DNA from: Dehalococcoidia bacterium
GTDB taxonomy: Bacteria; Chloroflexota; Dehalococcoidia; GIF9; AB-539-J10
NCBI GenBank assembly: GCA_003556385.1
Contig: PWRA01000126.1
Span: 1 to 36,121, forward strand
Direction of reading: 5' to 3'
DNA: 36,121 nt
The notes beneath the pieces are model-generated. The model was not told where the DNA came from and ran no database searches. It saw only the letters and a program-made list of their open reading frames with translations. Position numbers and translations under genes: made by a program. Positions 7,365 through 16,617 of this stretch are shown one piece after another (position 1 is the first letter of the stretch; the number at the start of each line of letters is the position of its first letter).

Positions 7365-8099
7365 ATGGAGCAAGAAGACCTGATCAAGAAACTGGAAAAC
7401 CTGGAGACTCCGGAGATTGAGCTTCGGGGCCATCGACAGGCATTGAAAGCAGCCCTGCTCAACTCCGGGCGCTTTCGTGAGAGGCCCGGCATCGGCTGGG
7501 TCAGGATAGTGGCGCCCGTGGCCGCCGCAGTCGTGCTGATCGTGGTGGTCGGGTTCCTTCACCTGGTGCAGCCCGGGCTGCATATGGCGCAGGCGAGGGA
7601 AATCGCGCGAAACGACCCCCACGTGCAGGCGCTGATGGAGGAACACAACCTTCATATTGCCGACGTCAAGTTACAGGACGGCGAGGCATTCGTAGTGCTT
7701 ACCCGTTGCCATCTCGCGCTCTATGGTGGGACTTCTGAGGGGATTCCTGAAGGACTTCCCAAGAGGATCATCCCTGATGCGCTTGAACCTACTTGTGCCC
7801 CGGGTAGACCCATTGAGGTGCTGTTCCGGGTTATCACCTCAGGGCTCTTCACCACTACTGATGACGCAGCATTCCCGCCTCCCCCATCTGCTCCCGATGA
7901 AACCGACCTGTCTCCCATGGACGAACTGCTTCGCGGGTACGTCCTCCAGGTCGATCTCCGCCAGAAGACGGTAAGCGGGATCGGGGAGGTAGAGAGGGTG
8001 GCACCCCTCGCGCAGATAAACCTGGAGGCCATAGAATTCGTGGGGCCGGATCAGGCCGGGGACACCGCTCCCCACGATTCCAGCGAGGACCAGGAATAG
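7365..8099 (+). CDS. Single-pass membrane protein, probable anti-sigma or regulatory partner of the ECF sigma factor
   Basis: A 244-residue protein with a cytoplasmic N-terminus of about 45 residues (LIKKLENLETPEIELRGHRQ, predicted helical), one transmembrane helix (about residues 46-68, VAPVAAAVVLIVVVGFLHLV) and an extracytoplasmic domain of about 175 residues ending in an acidic tail. A short helical N-terminus followed by one membrane span is the layout of ECF anti-sigma factors. It sits directly behind an ECF-type promoter and three genes after the sigma gene. No zinc-binding HxxxCxxC motif is present, so it is not of the ZAS type. The anti-sigma role is inferred from layout and context, not from a recognised domain. 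Confidence 0.5.
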   Translation: MEQEDLIKKLENLETPEIELRGHRQALKAALLNSGRFRERPGIGWVRIVAPVAAAVVLIVVVGFLHLVQPGLHMAQAREIARNDPHVQALMEEHNLHIADVKLQDGEAFVVLTRCHLALYGGTSEGIPEGLPKRIIPDALEPTCAPGRPIEVLFRVITSGLFTTTDDAAFPPPPSAPDETDLSPMDELLRGYVLQVDLRQKTVSGIGEVERVAPLAQINLEAIEFVGPDQAGDTAPHDSSEDQE

Positions 8100-8164
8100 G
8101 AGGGCGGTGCCTTTTCGAGGCTAACAGGACCGGAAATGCATAAGTCTAAAGGAGGAACAAGAAG

Positions 8165-10126
8165 ATGAGAAGGACGATTCTTGCAGTAACCATTTCCGTG
8201 GCGTTGCTCGCGACTATGGCAACAGCGGTGCACCTCGCATTCACCACGAGGGGCTCGCTGGGAGACAGCCAGATCGGCAGGTTCGCTTCCTACGACGAGC
8301 TCCAGCAGTTTGTGGAGGCCAACACGCAAGATACACGTCCCTGGACGGCCTCCGCCGTATTCCGCCTTGCTTCCGGCTGGGGCCCGGCGCCAACGGCGGT
8401 CCCTGACGCAGTCGAACTATTCACCGACACAGCCTCTACACACGACTACTCCGCGACCAATATCCAGGTCGACGGGGTGGACGAGGCCGATATCGTCAAG
8501 ACCGACGGCGAGTACATCTACCTCGTATCAGCGAACCGGGTCATCATTGTGAAGGCCTACCCGCCTGACGAAGCCGGAGTCCTCTCCGAGATCGAGTTCG
8601 AGCGCACACCGGTGGGGATATTCATCGACGGAGACAGGCTGGTCGTACTCGGCACGGAGATACCCGATTACGAGCTTGCCGTTGCCGGCGAGCGTCGTAT
8701 CTCCTATATGGTGCCTTACACGCCGCTCCGGACCTTCATCAGGGTATACGATGTCTCACACCGGGATAACCCCTCGCTGCAGCGGGAGTTCTCTGTCGAA
8801 GGCTACTACACGAGTTCACGGATGATCGGCGATTACGTCTACGCGGTCGTTAATAGCCCTGTGTATGACGAAGAAGGCGAGGTGAGGCTGCCGGTGGTTT
8901 ACTCCGGCGACGAGGAAAAGGAAATAGCGGCCGAAGACATCTACTACTGCGACGTCTCGGACTACTCCTACATGTACACCAGCATCATAGCCATGAACAC
9001 GCAGGACGATGGCATTGCGCCGACCGTGCAGACGATCATGCTCGGCGCCACCAGCAACCTGTACGTCTCCCCGGAGAACATCTACCTGACCGTCCCGGTT
9101 TGGGGAAGATCTGTCGGGGATTTCCAGAAGACCTCTATTCACCGGATACACATACAGGACGGCGACATAGAATATGAAGCCAGCGGCGAGGTTCCCGGCC
9201 GGGTGCTCAACCAGTTCTCCATGGACGAGCATGAGGGTTACTTCAGGATAGCAACCACAACCGGCCGGCAGGGAATCTTCGGCTGGCGGGCGTTGGTGAC
9301 CGAGATGTCGGCCCGCATCGCAGGGGCCGATCCGGCCACCGCTCAACCATCCCTTAACCACGTGTACGTTCTGGATGTGGAAGACCTCGAGATCGTCGGT
9401 TCGGTGGAAGACCTCGCCCCCACCGAAAGGATCTTCTCGGCCCGCTTCATGGGTGACAGGGCCTACCTGGTGACCTTTGAGATAATCGACCCCCTGTTCG
9501 TCATAGACCTGAGCGATCCTGAGAATCCAGTCGTTCTCGGCGAGTTGAAGATAACCGGCTACTCGGACTACCTCCACCCCTATGACGAGGACCACCTCAT
9601 AGGTATCGGCAAGGAGGTGATAGAGGCCGACAGCGGAGACTTCTCATGGTTCCAGGGGGTGAAGATATCGCTCTTCGATGTAAGCGATGTCGAAAACCCG
9701 GAAGAGGTACACAAGTACGAGATTGGCCACAGAGGGACCGAGTCGCCGGTCCTGCGGGACCACAGGGCGTTTCTGTTCGACAGCTCGCGGAACATGATGG
9801 TGATACCCGTCCTGGTTGCGGAGATCGACGAGACCGAGTATCACGGCCGGGTTCCCGCCCATGCCTGGGGTAAGCCGGTCTGGCAGGGCGCCTACGTGTT
9901 CCATGTTTCGCCAGAAGGCATAGTGCTTGACGGAAGCGTCACCCATGTTGATAGCCCCGACGAGCTGGAGCAGAGCCGCTACTTCTTCTCTTCTCCTTAC
10001 TCGGTAAAGAGGTCCCTCTACATAGGCGATGTCCTCTACACCATCTCAGACGCCAGGGTGATGATGAACAGCCTGGGAGAGGACGACTACCTGGAACTCA
10101 TCAATGAGGTGGAGCTTCCATACTGA
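8165..10126 (+). CDS. Secreted beta-propeller domain protein
   Basis: A 653-residue exported protein with an N-terminal signal or anchor (MRRTILAVTISVALLATMATAV). The stretch YSATNIQVDGVDEADIVKTDG, near residue 100, is the signature of the family of secreted proteins with a C-terminal beta-propeller; it is followed by repeated blade-like segments such as YIYLVSANRVIIV, DYVYAVVNSPVY and DRAYLVTFEIIDPLFVIDLSDP. Function in this family is poorly known; binding or scaffolding outside the cell is assumed. AAAGGAGG precedes the ATG. It lies 65 nt after the anti-sigma-like gene, so it is probably co-transcribed from ECF-type promoter copy 2. Confidence 0.85.
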   Translation: MRRTILAVTISVALLATMATAVHLAFTTRGSLGDSQIGRFASYDELQQFVEANTQDTRPWTASAVFRLASGWGPAPTAVPDAVELFTDTASTHDYSATNIQVDGVDEADIVKTDGEYIYLVSANRVIIVKAYPPDEAGVLSEIEFERTPVGIFIDGDRLVVLGTEIPDYELAVAGERRISYMVPYTPLRTFIRVYDVSHRDNPSLQREFSVEGYYTSSRMIGDYVYAVVNSPVYDEEGEVRLPVVYSGDEEKEIAAEDIYYCDVSDYSYMYTSIIAMNTQDDGIAPTVQTIMLGATSNLYVSPENIYLTVPVWGRSVGDFQKTSIHRIHIQDGDIEYEASGEVPGRVLNQFSMDEHEGYFRIATTTGRQGIFGWRALVTEMSARIAGADPATAQPSLNHVYVLDVEDLEIVGSVEDLAPTERIFSARFMGDRAYLVTFEIIDPLFVIDLSDPENPVVLGELKITGYSDYLHPYDEDHLIGIGKEVIEADSGDFSWFQGVKISLFDVSDVENPEEVHKYEIGHRGTESPVLRDHRAFLFDSSRNMMVIPVLVAEIDETEYHGRVPAHAWGKPVWQGAYVFHVSPEGIVLDGSVTHVDSPDELEQSRYFFSSPYSVKRSLYIGDVLYTISDARVMMNSLGEDDYLELINEVELPY

Positions 10127-10142
10127 ACCTGGACACGGTCAG

Positions 10143-10180
10143 GTTGTCACCCTGAGTCGCCTCCGGCGACGAAGGGTCTC
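10143..10180. repeat. REP-like dispersed repeat with internal hairpin
   Basis: TTGTCACCCTGAGTCGCC begins a unit containing the perfect hairpin GTCGCC-TCC-GGCGAC (10156-10170), followed by GAAGGGTCT. The outline TGTCAYCCTGAG...CGAAGGRTCT recurs at 26653-26680. It lies between the beta-propeller and serpin genes and may act as an mRNA stabiliser or terminator. Confidence 0.5.
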
Positions 10181-10252
10181 TGAGTTGCTCGGTCCGGGCA
10201 AGTGAGGCAATAGCGAGCTGTGAAGACCAAGGCAAAATTGGAGGTGAGCTAA

Positions 10253-11563
10253 ATGAGGAGAAAAAGCATATCGATACTGGTTATGGTGGCGGCGGTAGCG
10301 CTCGCGATCGTGCTAATGGTGACACTGCTGCCCGAACGGGTGCAGCCGGCGGTAGCCGAGACCATTGGGTCGGACAAGCCGCGCATAACGGCACCGGACA
10401 TGGATCCGGCCGAGAAAGCGCTGCTGATCGAAGGAAACAGCGCCTTCGCCTTCGACCTGTATCAGCAGCTCCGGGAGGAAGAGGGCAACCTGTTCTACTC
10501 GCCCCATAGCATCTCGCTGGCGCTGGCCATGACCTATGCCGGAGCCAGAGACGAAACGGCAGCGCAGATGGCCGATACCCTCAACTTCCTGCTCGAGCAG
10601 GACGAACTGCACCCGGCTTTCAACTCGCTGGACATGGAACTGGCCGCGAGAGGGGAAGGTGACGAAGGATTCAGGCTCAACATCGTTAACGCCACATGGG
10701 GCCAGAAGGACTACGACTTCCTCGAATCGTTCCTCGATGTCCTGGCAGAGAACTATGGGGCCGGGCTCAGAATACTGGACTTCATGGAGGAGACGGAGGA
10801 GTCACGTCTGGCCATCAACCGGTGGGTCAGCGACCAGACGGAAGAGCGTATTCAAGACCTTATCCCGCAAGGTGCGATCGATGAACTGACCCGCCTCGTT
10901 CTCACCAACGCCATCTACTTCAATGCAGACTGGCAGCATCCGTTCGAGAAGCGGCGTACGTCGGACGGCCCGTTCTACCTGCTGGATGGCAACCAGGTTA
11001 GTGTGCCGATGATGACGCAGACGAGATCGCTCGGCTATGCCCGTGGGCAAGGATATCAAGCGGTGGAGCTATTATACGACGGCGGTGAATTATCAATGGT
11101 AATACTGCTGCCCGACTCCGGCGAATTCTCTACGTTCGAGGAACACATTGATGCACTGCGGGTAGCTGCTGTTATGGATGATCTACAGAGCCGGCGCGTG
11201 GCCCTGACCATGCCCAAATTCGAGTTCGAGTCGGACTTCGACCTCAGGCACACCCTTCAGACCATGGGCATGACCGACCCCTTCACGCCACCCTGCCCAT
11301 TCACCGGCGAAGGCGCTGATTTCACGGGCATGACGGACAACCGCGAGCTGTTTATCACAGACATCGTTCACAAGGCATTCGTGGCCGTGGACGAGGAGGG
11401 GACGGAGGCGGCGGCCGCCACCGGGGTGATCGTAGCTCCAACAGCGATGCCCCCACCGCCAGACGTGGAAGTCACCATAGACCGCCCGTTCATCTTCCTC
11501 ATCCGCGACATCGAGACCTGCGCCATACTCTTCGTCGGTCGTGTGCTCAACCCTGCGGGGTGA
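10253..11563 (+). CDS. Serpin (serine protease inhibitor), exported
   Basis: A 436-residue serpin that traps target proteases through insertion of its reactive-centre loop. An N-terminal signal or anchor (about residues 1-35) predicts export. Recognisable family segments are NLFYSPHSISLALAMTYAGA, LTNAIYFNADWQHPF, the hinge DEEGTEAAAATGV near 377-390 and the closing DRPFIFLIRDIETCAILFVGRV. The hinge has the small residues needed for loop insertion, so it should be inhibitory. Counting from the hinge places P1-P1' near Thr-Ala before MPPPPD, suggesting an elastase- or subtilisin-like target; this position is an estimate. GGAGGTGAG precedes the ATG. It follows the beta-propeller gene after a 126-nt gap with a REP-like repeat, so co-regulation is possible but unproven. 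Confidence 0.95.
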   Translation: MRRKSISILVMVAAVALAIVLMVTLLPERVQPAVAETIGSDKPRITAPDMDPAEKALLIEGNSAFAFDLYQQLREEEGNLFYSPHSISLALAMTYAGARDETAAQMADTLNFLLEQDELHPAFNSLDMELAARGEGDEGFRLNIVNATWGQKDYDFLESFLDVLAENYGAGLRILDFMEETEESRLAINRWVSDQTEERIQDLIPQGAIDELTRLVLTNAIYFNADWQHPFEKRRTSDGPFYLLDGNQVSVPMMTQTRSLGYARGQGYQAVELLYDGGELSMVILLPDSGEFSTFEEHIDALRVAAVMDDLQSRRVALTMPKFEFESDFDLRHTLQTMGMTDPFTPPCPFTGEGADFTGMTDNRELFITDIVHKAFVAVDEEGTEAAAATGVIVAPTAMPPPPDVEVTIDRPFIFLIRDIETCAILFVGRVLNPAG

Positions 11564-11698
11564 TTAAGGGCTGGCCCGGTTCGCCATCAAGGCGGCTTGC
11601 CCAATTGCGAGTGCGACAGGGGCGCAGCAGCTGAGGAATCGGGCAGACCCCTTGGACCGGCAGATCACCACCGCCCCGCCGCGGACCGGGCAGCCGGG

Positions 11699-11728
11699 TT
11701 GACGCCCGCGCTTGCCGTGGGGTAGATT
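11699..11728 (+). promoter_or_regulatory. Promoter of the NDP-sugar pyrophosphorylase gene
   Basis: TTGACG (11699-11704), an 18-bp spacer and TAGATT (11723-11728). The -10 ends 7 nt before the ATG at 11736 and no Shine-Dalgarno is visible, so the mRNA would be leaderless. Confidence 0.4.
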
Positions 11729-11735
11729 GAACCCC

Positions 11736-12821
11736 ATGAAGGCGGTCATCCTGGCGGGTGGGGAGGCAACCAGGCTGCGTCCGCTCACCTGTAACACCCC
11801 GAAGATAATGGTCCCCGTCCTGAACCGCCCTTTCCTGGAACACGTCATCGGGTACCTCAAGCAACACGGGATTGGAGAGGTGATCCTCGCCGTGGGAGGA
11901 GTACCTGCACAGGTAGAGAGCTATTTCGGCGAAGGGAGCGAGCTGGGCGTGCACATAGCGTACTCGACAGAGGATTCGCCCCTCGGAACGGCGGGAGCGG
12001 TGAAGAATGCCGAAGCATTGCTCGACGATTCGTTCCTCGTCTTCAACGGAGACATCTTCACCGACTTAGACCTTACAGCGATGATGAGACAGCACCGCCA
12101 GAGCAAGGTCATGGCCACCCTGGCTCTCACCCCTGTGGACGACCCCACCGTCTATGGCGTGGTGGAAACTGATAGCCGGGGCATGGTCACCCGCTTCGTC
12201 GAGAAGCCGAGTCCGGACAAGGTGACTACCAACATGATCAACGCCGGTATCTATATCCTGCAGCCCGATATATTACACCATATCCCTCCCGACGCATTTT
12301 GCATGTTCGAGCGCGATGTCTTCCCCACGCTCCTGGAGAGCGGGACGACGATATTCAGCTATCCTGCGCACGGATACTGGATTGACATAGGCACCCCGGA
12401 GAAGTACCTGAGATTACAGCACGATCTTCTCCGCAACCCGAGGGAAAGGGATGTTGAGTTTGAAGGTGAGGGCTATGTTCACGCGTCGGCTCGCATCGAG
12501 GGGCCGGTCGTGATCGGTAAGGGCTGCTCCATCGGCAGGGGCTGCACGATACAGGGACCGGCGGTGCTCGGGGCAGGGTGCCGGATCGAAGAAGACGCCC
12601 TTATAGAAGGGGCCGTATTGTGGCAGGACTGCAGAATCCGCAAAGAAACGCGCCTGAAAAACTGCCTCGTGGCATCGCGCTGCGACATCGGTGACGCGAG
12701 CGAGGTGCTGGACGGCTGCATTCTGGGAGACGATGTACTGATCGGAAACAACAATAAGCTGTGCAAAGGAATCAGGATCTGGCCCGGCAAGGCAATCGAG
12801 CCCGGTGCCATATCGTTCTGA
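11736..12821 (+). CDS. NDP-sugar pyrophosphorylase (mannose-1-phosphate guanylyltransferase-like)
   Basis: A 361-residue sugar-1-phosphate nucleotidyltransferase that makes an activated sugar for cell-envelope glycans. The N-terminal nucleotidyltransferase domain (about 1-230) begins MKAVILAGGEATRLRPLT, with TPKIMVPVLNRP and the metal-binding FNGDIFTDLDL. The C-terminal part (about 245-361) is a left-handed beta-helix of hexapeptide repeats (VVIGKGCSIGRGCTIQGPAV). The signature loop reads GGEATRL rather than the commoner GGxGTRL. The bifunctional layout resembles GDP-mannose and NDP-glucose pyrophosphorylases; the sugar and nucleotide cannot be fixed from sequence. I start at ATG 11736 because the family begins MKAVILAGG; the track start adds eight residues overlapping the promoter. 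Confidence 0.85.
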   Translation: MKAVILAGGEATRLRPLTCNTPKIMVPVLNRPFLEHVIGYLKQHGIGEVILAVGGVPAQVESYFGEGSELGVHIAYSTEDSPLGTAGAVKNAEALLDDSFLVFNGDIFTDLDLTAMMRQHRQSKVMATLALTPVDDPTVYGVVETDSRGMVTRFVEKPSPDKVTTNMINAGIYILQPDILHHIPPDAFCMFERDVFPTLLESGTTIFSYPAHGYWIDIGTPEKYLRLQHDLLRNPRERDVEFEGEGYVHASARIEGPVVIGKGCSIGRGCTIQGPAVLGAGCRIEEDALIEGAVLWQDCRIRKETRLKNCLVASRCDIGDASEVLDGCILGDDVLIGNNNKLCKGIRIWPGKAIEPGAISF

Positions 12822-12912
12822 ATGGATCCGGGACAACCAGAATATGACAGATTGATCCGGCATGGGTGCACCGACACACCGGCGCAGCCGCTGACGAAGA
12901 GAGAAAAGAGAA

Positions 12913-14280
12913 ATGTGTGACACTATAGTGGCCCTCGGCCCGGCCACCCTGGACGGCGCCACGCTGTTCGGCAAGAACAGCGACCGTGAGCCAGACGAGG
13001 CACAGAATATCAGGATACGCCCGCGCCGGCAGCACAAGGCGGGCGACACCGTGCAGTGCACCTACATCAGTATCCCCCAGGTCTCCGAAACCGCCGGCGT
13101 CATGCTTTGCCAGCCCTTCTGGATGTTCGGGGCCGAAATGGGCGCCAACGAACATGGCGTGGTGATCGGCAATGAGGCCTTGTTCACCAGGGAGAAGCCG
13201 GACGCCACCGGCCTCACCGGCATGGATATACTACGGCTGGCGCTGGAGAGAAGCAAGACCGCCCGACAAGCCCTCCAGACCATCATCGGCCTCCTGGAGG
13301 AACACGGGCAGGGTGGAAACTCGGGCTATCGCATCAACGTTCTCTATATGAACGGCTTCATAATCGCCGACCACAGAGAAGCGTACGTGCTGGAGACAGT
13401 CAGGTCCTGGTGGGCATGGAAGCGAGTCACCGATCTGTGGAGCATATCGAACATCATCTCTCTGGAGGACGATTACGATGAATGCTCACCCGGTCTGATC
13501 GAGAACGCTATCAAGAGAGGCTACTGCAAGAGCGAGGCCGATTTCAGCTTCAAGAGGTGCTATTCAGACAGGGTGATGACGTGGGGCGCCAAGGGAAGGG
13601 CGCGCCAGGCGCGTTCGCGGCAGCTCCTTTCCACAAAGAAGGGTGCTCTGACCACAGCGGACTTCACAGGCATACTCCGCGACCACGGCGGTGACCCTGA
13701 CTGGACTCCGGTCAAGTCCGACGCACCCGTCGCCAAGCACGTTATCGACATGGTGCTTCGCCCGCGGACTCCGGGTAAGTCCGGCGGAACCATCTGTATG
13801 CATGCAGCCGATAAGCTAGTTCGCCGCAGCCAGTCGGTATGCTCGATGGTGGCCAGGATCGACCGGGACAGGCAGTTCGTTTACACCACAGGAGCCTCCA
13901 ACCCCTGCCTCACCCCGTACTGGCCCATCTTCCTCCCGGGAACCGCCATCCCTGCCGGATATGAAGAGGCAGGCGCCCGGTATGATGCCGGGGCATTCTG
14001 GTGGGAGTGTGAGAGGCTACATCGCGAGGCCTTGTGGCACTTCGTCGCCGCGCGGGACGCCATTAAGCCGGTGGTGGCAGACTACGAAAAGGAGATGATG
14101 TCCTCTATAGAAGGCGGCATGGCGCCGATGAACCAGACGACGGTCGACAGGTACTTCTCTGCTGCCAAGACTATCACCGGGGAATGGGGAGCAACTCTGG
14201 ACAGGCTGCCTATCACACGGTACGGCCGGTCCTTCCGCCGCTACTGGCAGAAATACAACGAACTCAACGGCATAAGCTAG
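12913..14280 (+). CDS. C69 family dipeptidase (secernin-like Ntn hydrolase)
   Basis: A 455-residue N-terminal nucleophile hydrolase of peptidase family C69. It starts MCDTIVALGPATLDGATLFG and then KNSDREPDEAQ, the diagnostic N-terminus; after Met removal Cys2 becomes the nucleophile. Further family segments are MGANEHGVVIGNEALFT, YRINVLYMNGFIIADHREAYVLET and the tryptophan-rich SWWAWKRV. There is no signal peptide or propeptide, so it is likely cytoplasmic and active without processing. It probably cleaves dipeptides, although related secernins have other or unknown activities. GAGAGAAAAGAG is a weak ribosome-binding site. It converges with the YchF gene, leaving 50 nt between them. Confidence 0.88.
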   Translation: MCDTIVALGPATLDGATLFGKNSDREPDEAQNIRIRPRRQHKAGDTVQCTYISIPQVSETAGVMLCQPFWMFGAEMGANEHGVVIGNEALFTREKPDATGLTGMDILRLALERSKTARQALQTIIGLLEEHGQGGNSGYRINVLYMNGFIIADHREAYVLETVRSWWAWKRVTDLWSISNIISLEDDYDECSPGLIENAIKRGYCKSEADFSFKRCYSDRVMTWGAKGRARQARSRQLLSTKKGALTTADFTGILRDHGGDPDWTPVKSDAPVAKHVIDMVLRPRTPGKSGGTICMHAADKLVRRSQSVCSMVARIDRDRQFVYTTGASNPCLTPYWPIFLPGTAIPAGYEEAGARYDAGAFWWECERLHREALWHFVAARDAIKPVVADYEKEMMSSIEGGMAPMNQTTVDRYFSAAKTITGEWGATLDRLPITRYGRSFRRYWQKYNELNGIS

Positions 14281-14330
14281 CGGGAACACGGAGCACAGCC
14301 CGGTCCTCGTTCGCCAGATGTCGTCAGCGA

Positions 14331-15425
14331 CTACACGTTGAACAGGAACGTCACTATGTCTCCATCCTGGACTATATAGCTCTTGCCTTCGGTCCTCAGA
14401 AGACCTCTCTTTCGTGCCTCAGCGAGGCTTCCTGAGCTCTCCAGGTCGCGGTAGCTCACAACCTCCGCCCTGATGAACCCCCGTTCCATGTCCGAATGCA
14501 CCTTGCCGGCAGCCTTCGGTGCAGGAGTACCACGGGGGACCGTCCAGGCCTTCAGTTCGGCCGAAACCGTAGTGAAGAACGAGATGAGCCCCAAGAGCTC
14601 ATACGAACGACCGATAACGCGGTCCAGCGCGGAGGTGGGTAGCCCCATTGCTTCGCGGAACTCGGCTGCCTCCACATCGCTGAGTTGAGTGAACTCCATC
14701 TCCAGTTTGCCGCACAGGGCCACCACAGCAAACTGCGGGTGCAGCGACCCTACCTCATGTTCCAGTTGCAGCGCGTGCGGTGTTTGCTCCTCTCCTATAT
14801 TCAGCACTACCAGGATAGGTTTGGCAGTCAAGAACTGATAGCCGGACAGCATCTTAAGCTCCTCTGCGGTCAGGCCTTGGCGCCTGATCGGGACATCGCT
14901 CTCCAGCCCGGACTTGATCTTCTGAAGCAGAAGCTGTTCCTTCGCGTATGACTCGCGCTCGACCGCGGCGGCCCCTTTCCACCCTGTCTCCAGCTTCCCG
15001 ATCCTTCGCTCGATGATCGCCAGATCCGACACAGCAAGCTGCAGATCCAGCGACTCCATGTCCCGTCCGGGGTCTAGGCTACCCTCGGAGTGCGGGACCC
15101 CGTCCTCTGCAAAGGCCCGCACTACCTGGAGCAGGGCATCAGCCGTGGTCAGGTAACCCAGGAGTTCGGCCCCCGGGCCCTCCTTGCCGAAGCCCTTGAG
15201 CGAGCCGGGAATATCTATGTAACTGACCTCGGCCGGAACGGTCTTCCCGGGCCGGAAGATGTCCTCTAACACCTGCAGCCGTGAATCGGGTACCTTCGCA
15301 ACACCGATGTCGGGAGCCAGGCTGGCCGAATAGGCGGCAGAACTGGCCCTGCCTCCGGTCAGGGAGTTGAAGATGGTCGTTTTGCCGCTCTGCGGCGCTC
15401 CCACAATGGCCAGCTTCACGACCAT
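14331..15425 (-). CDS. ychF: YchF/OLA1-type redox-regulated ATPase
   Basis: A 364-residue P-loop NTPase of the Obg-related YchF family, which binds ribosomes and prefers ATP over GTP. Visible motifs are the Walker A GAPQSGKTT (residues 9-17), the G3-region motif DIPG (near 72) and NIGEE in place of the GTPase NKxD motif, which explains the relaxed nucleotide specificity. The C-terminus carries the TGS-like domain (KVHSDMERGFIRAEVVSYRDL and YIVQDGDIVTFLFNV). Length is normal. The gene is divergent from holA and separated by 90 nt. A TATGGT element lies just before the start codon, and the Shine-Dalgarno is weak. Confidence 0.95.
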   Translation of the reverse strand: MVVKLAIVGAPQSGKTTIFNSLTGGRASSAAYSASLAPDIGVAKVPDSRLQVLEDIFRPGKTVPAEVSYIDIPGSLKGFGKEGPGAELLGYLTTADALLQVVRAFAEDGVPHSEGSLDPGRDMESLDLQLAVSDLAIIERRIGKLETGWKGAAAVERESYAKEQLLLQKIKSGLESDVPIRRQGLTAEELKMLSGYQFLTAKPILVVLNIGEEQTPHALQLEHEVGSLHPQFAVVALCGKLEMEFTQLSDVEAAEFREAMGLPTSALDRVIGRSYELLGLISFFTTVSAELKAWTVPRGTPAPKAAGKVHSDMERGFIRAEVVSYRDLESSGSLAEARKRGLLRTEGKSYIVQDGDIVTFLFNV

Positions 15426-15498
15426 ATCCTACCATATTTCACTGTGCACCCCACCTCCGGACTCTCCCGTCCCTGCACACGCGCCAGAGCCCTGCCGT

Positions 15499-15506
15499 GA
15501 TAGAAT
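15499..15506 (+). promoter_or_regulatory. Extended -10 of holA
   Basis: The sequence TGATAGAAT (15498-15506) is an extended -10 ending 9 nt before the ATG at 15516. This places transcription start within a few nucleotides of the start codon, and no Shine-Dalgarno is seen. Confidence 0.4.
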
Positions 15507-15515
15507 ACAGGGTGC

Positions 15516-16550
15516 ATGGTGCACATCTTCTACGGCAGGGATAGCTTTTCGCTCAATCAGGCTGTGGACCAGGTCAAGGCCGGCCTTGGCGACCAGGAGA
15601 CGGTCGGGGCCAACACCACTACCCTCACAGGCCAGGGTCTTACGCTTCGCGACCTCAGGAACAACTGTGACGCGTTCCCCTTTCTGTCCACCCACCGACT
15701 GGTGATAGTCGACGGTCTGCTGGGACGCTTTGAGCATAAACAAGGGAGACCACGCTCGGCCAAGCGCAGTGCCGGACCCGGTGCCGGGCTCGGCGAATGG
15801 GAAAACCTCGCTTCCTATTTCGACCAGATGCCGGAGACCACCGTGCTGCTCCTGGTCGATGGCGATATCAAGGCTCAGAATCCTCTCCTGAAGAAGCTAT
15901 CGCCCCTGGCGGACGCAAGGAGCTTTCCTCTACTGCGGGGCAAGGAGTTGAAGGCCTGGATACAGCGACGGGTAAGCGAAGAGGGCCGGGACATCACACC
16001 CCAGGCGGTCAACCTGCTCGCCGATCTCATAGGCGGAGACCTCTGGGCGATGAACGGTGAGATCGAGAAGCTACTGCTCTATACCCGGGAGCGCCCCATC
16101 AGCGAGGAAGATGTCAGGCAGTTGACCAGCCACCTCCAGGAAGCCAACATCTTCGCCCTGGTGGACGCAGTCGCCGAGGGACGGACCGAGTCGGCCCAGC
16201 GCATATTGCACCGCCTATACCACGATGGCGTGCCGCCGATACACATCCTGGTGATGATCACGAGGCAGTTTCGCCTCATAGCTCAGGCCGTGGATTTGAA
16301 GCGGGGGCTATCCCGCACAGACATCCAGAACAGGCTTGGCCTGAAATCGAGCTATGCTCTGGACAAGACTCTCGCCCAGGCCAGGACCTATGATCTCGAC
16401 GGCGTGAAGGGGGCCTACGATAAGCTCCTGGAAACCGACCTGGCCATCAAGACGGGCAGATACACCGACAAGCTGGCGCTGGAGCTCCTGGTCACCGAAC
16501 TGGCCTGCACCCCGGCGGCCCGGGAGGCTGCTCCAACACGCGCGCGCTAA
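15516..16550 (+). CDS. holA: DNA polymerase III delta subunit (clamp-loader)
   Basis: A 344-residue HolA protein, which opens the beta clamp within the clamp-loader complex. The N-terminal MVHIFYGRDSFSLNQAVDQV is typical of delta, followed by FLSTHRLVIVDGLL, LLLVDGDIKAQNPLLKKLSP, GGDLWAMNGEIEKLLLY and the C-terminal helical part (IFALVDAVAEG, ILHRLYHDGVPPIHILVMITRQFRLI). It shows the weak conservation normal for this family but the complete three-domain length. It is divergent from ychF and convergent with the panB paralogue. The extended -10 lies very close to the start codon. Confidence 0.9.
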   Translation: MVHIFYGRDSFSLNQAVDQVKAGLGDQETVGANTTTLTGQGLTLRDLRNNCDAFPFLSTHRLVIVDGLLGRFEHKQGRPRSAKRSAGPGAGLGEWENLASYFDQMPETTVLLLVDGDIKAQNPLLKKLSPLADARSFPLLRGKELKAWIQRRVSEEGRDITPQAVNLLADLIGGDLWAMNGEIEKLLLYTRERPISEEDVRQLTSHLQEANIFALVDAVAEGRTESAQRILHRLYHDGVPPIHILVMITRQFRLIAQAVDLKRGLSRTDIQNRLGLKSSYALDKTLAQARTYDLDGVKGAYDKLLETDLAIKTGRYTDKLALELLVTELACTPAAREAAPTRAR

Positions 16551-16617
16551 CCACAGCAGCTACGCAGTTCCCGTCGGGGCCCTCTATTCTCAGGCCTCTC
16601 AGACGAGGCAGAAGGCG

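Noticed and set aside
8816-9595. 259-residue minus-strand ORF
   Set aside because: Antisense shadow of the beta-propeller gene, with His- and Val-rich composition typical of such shadows.
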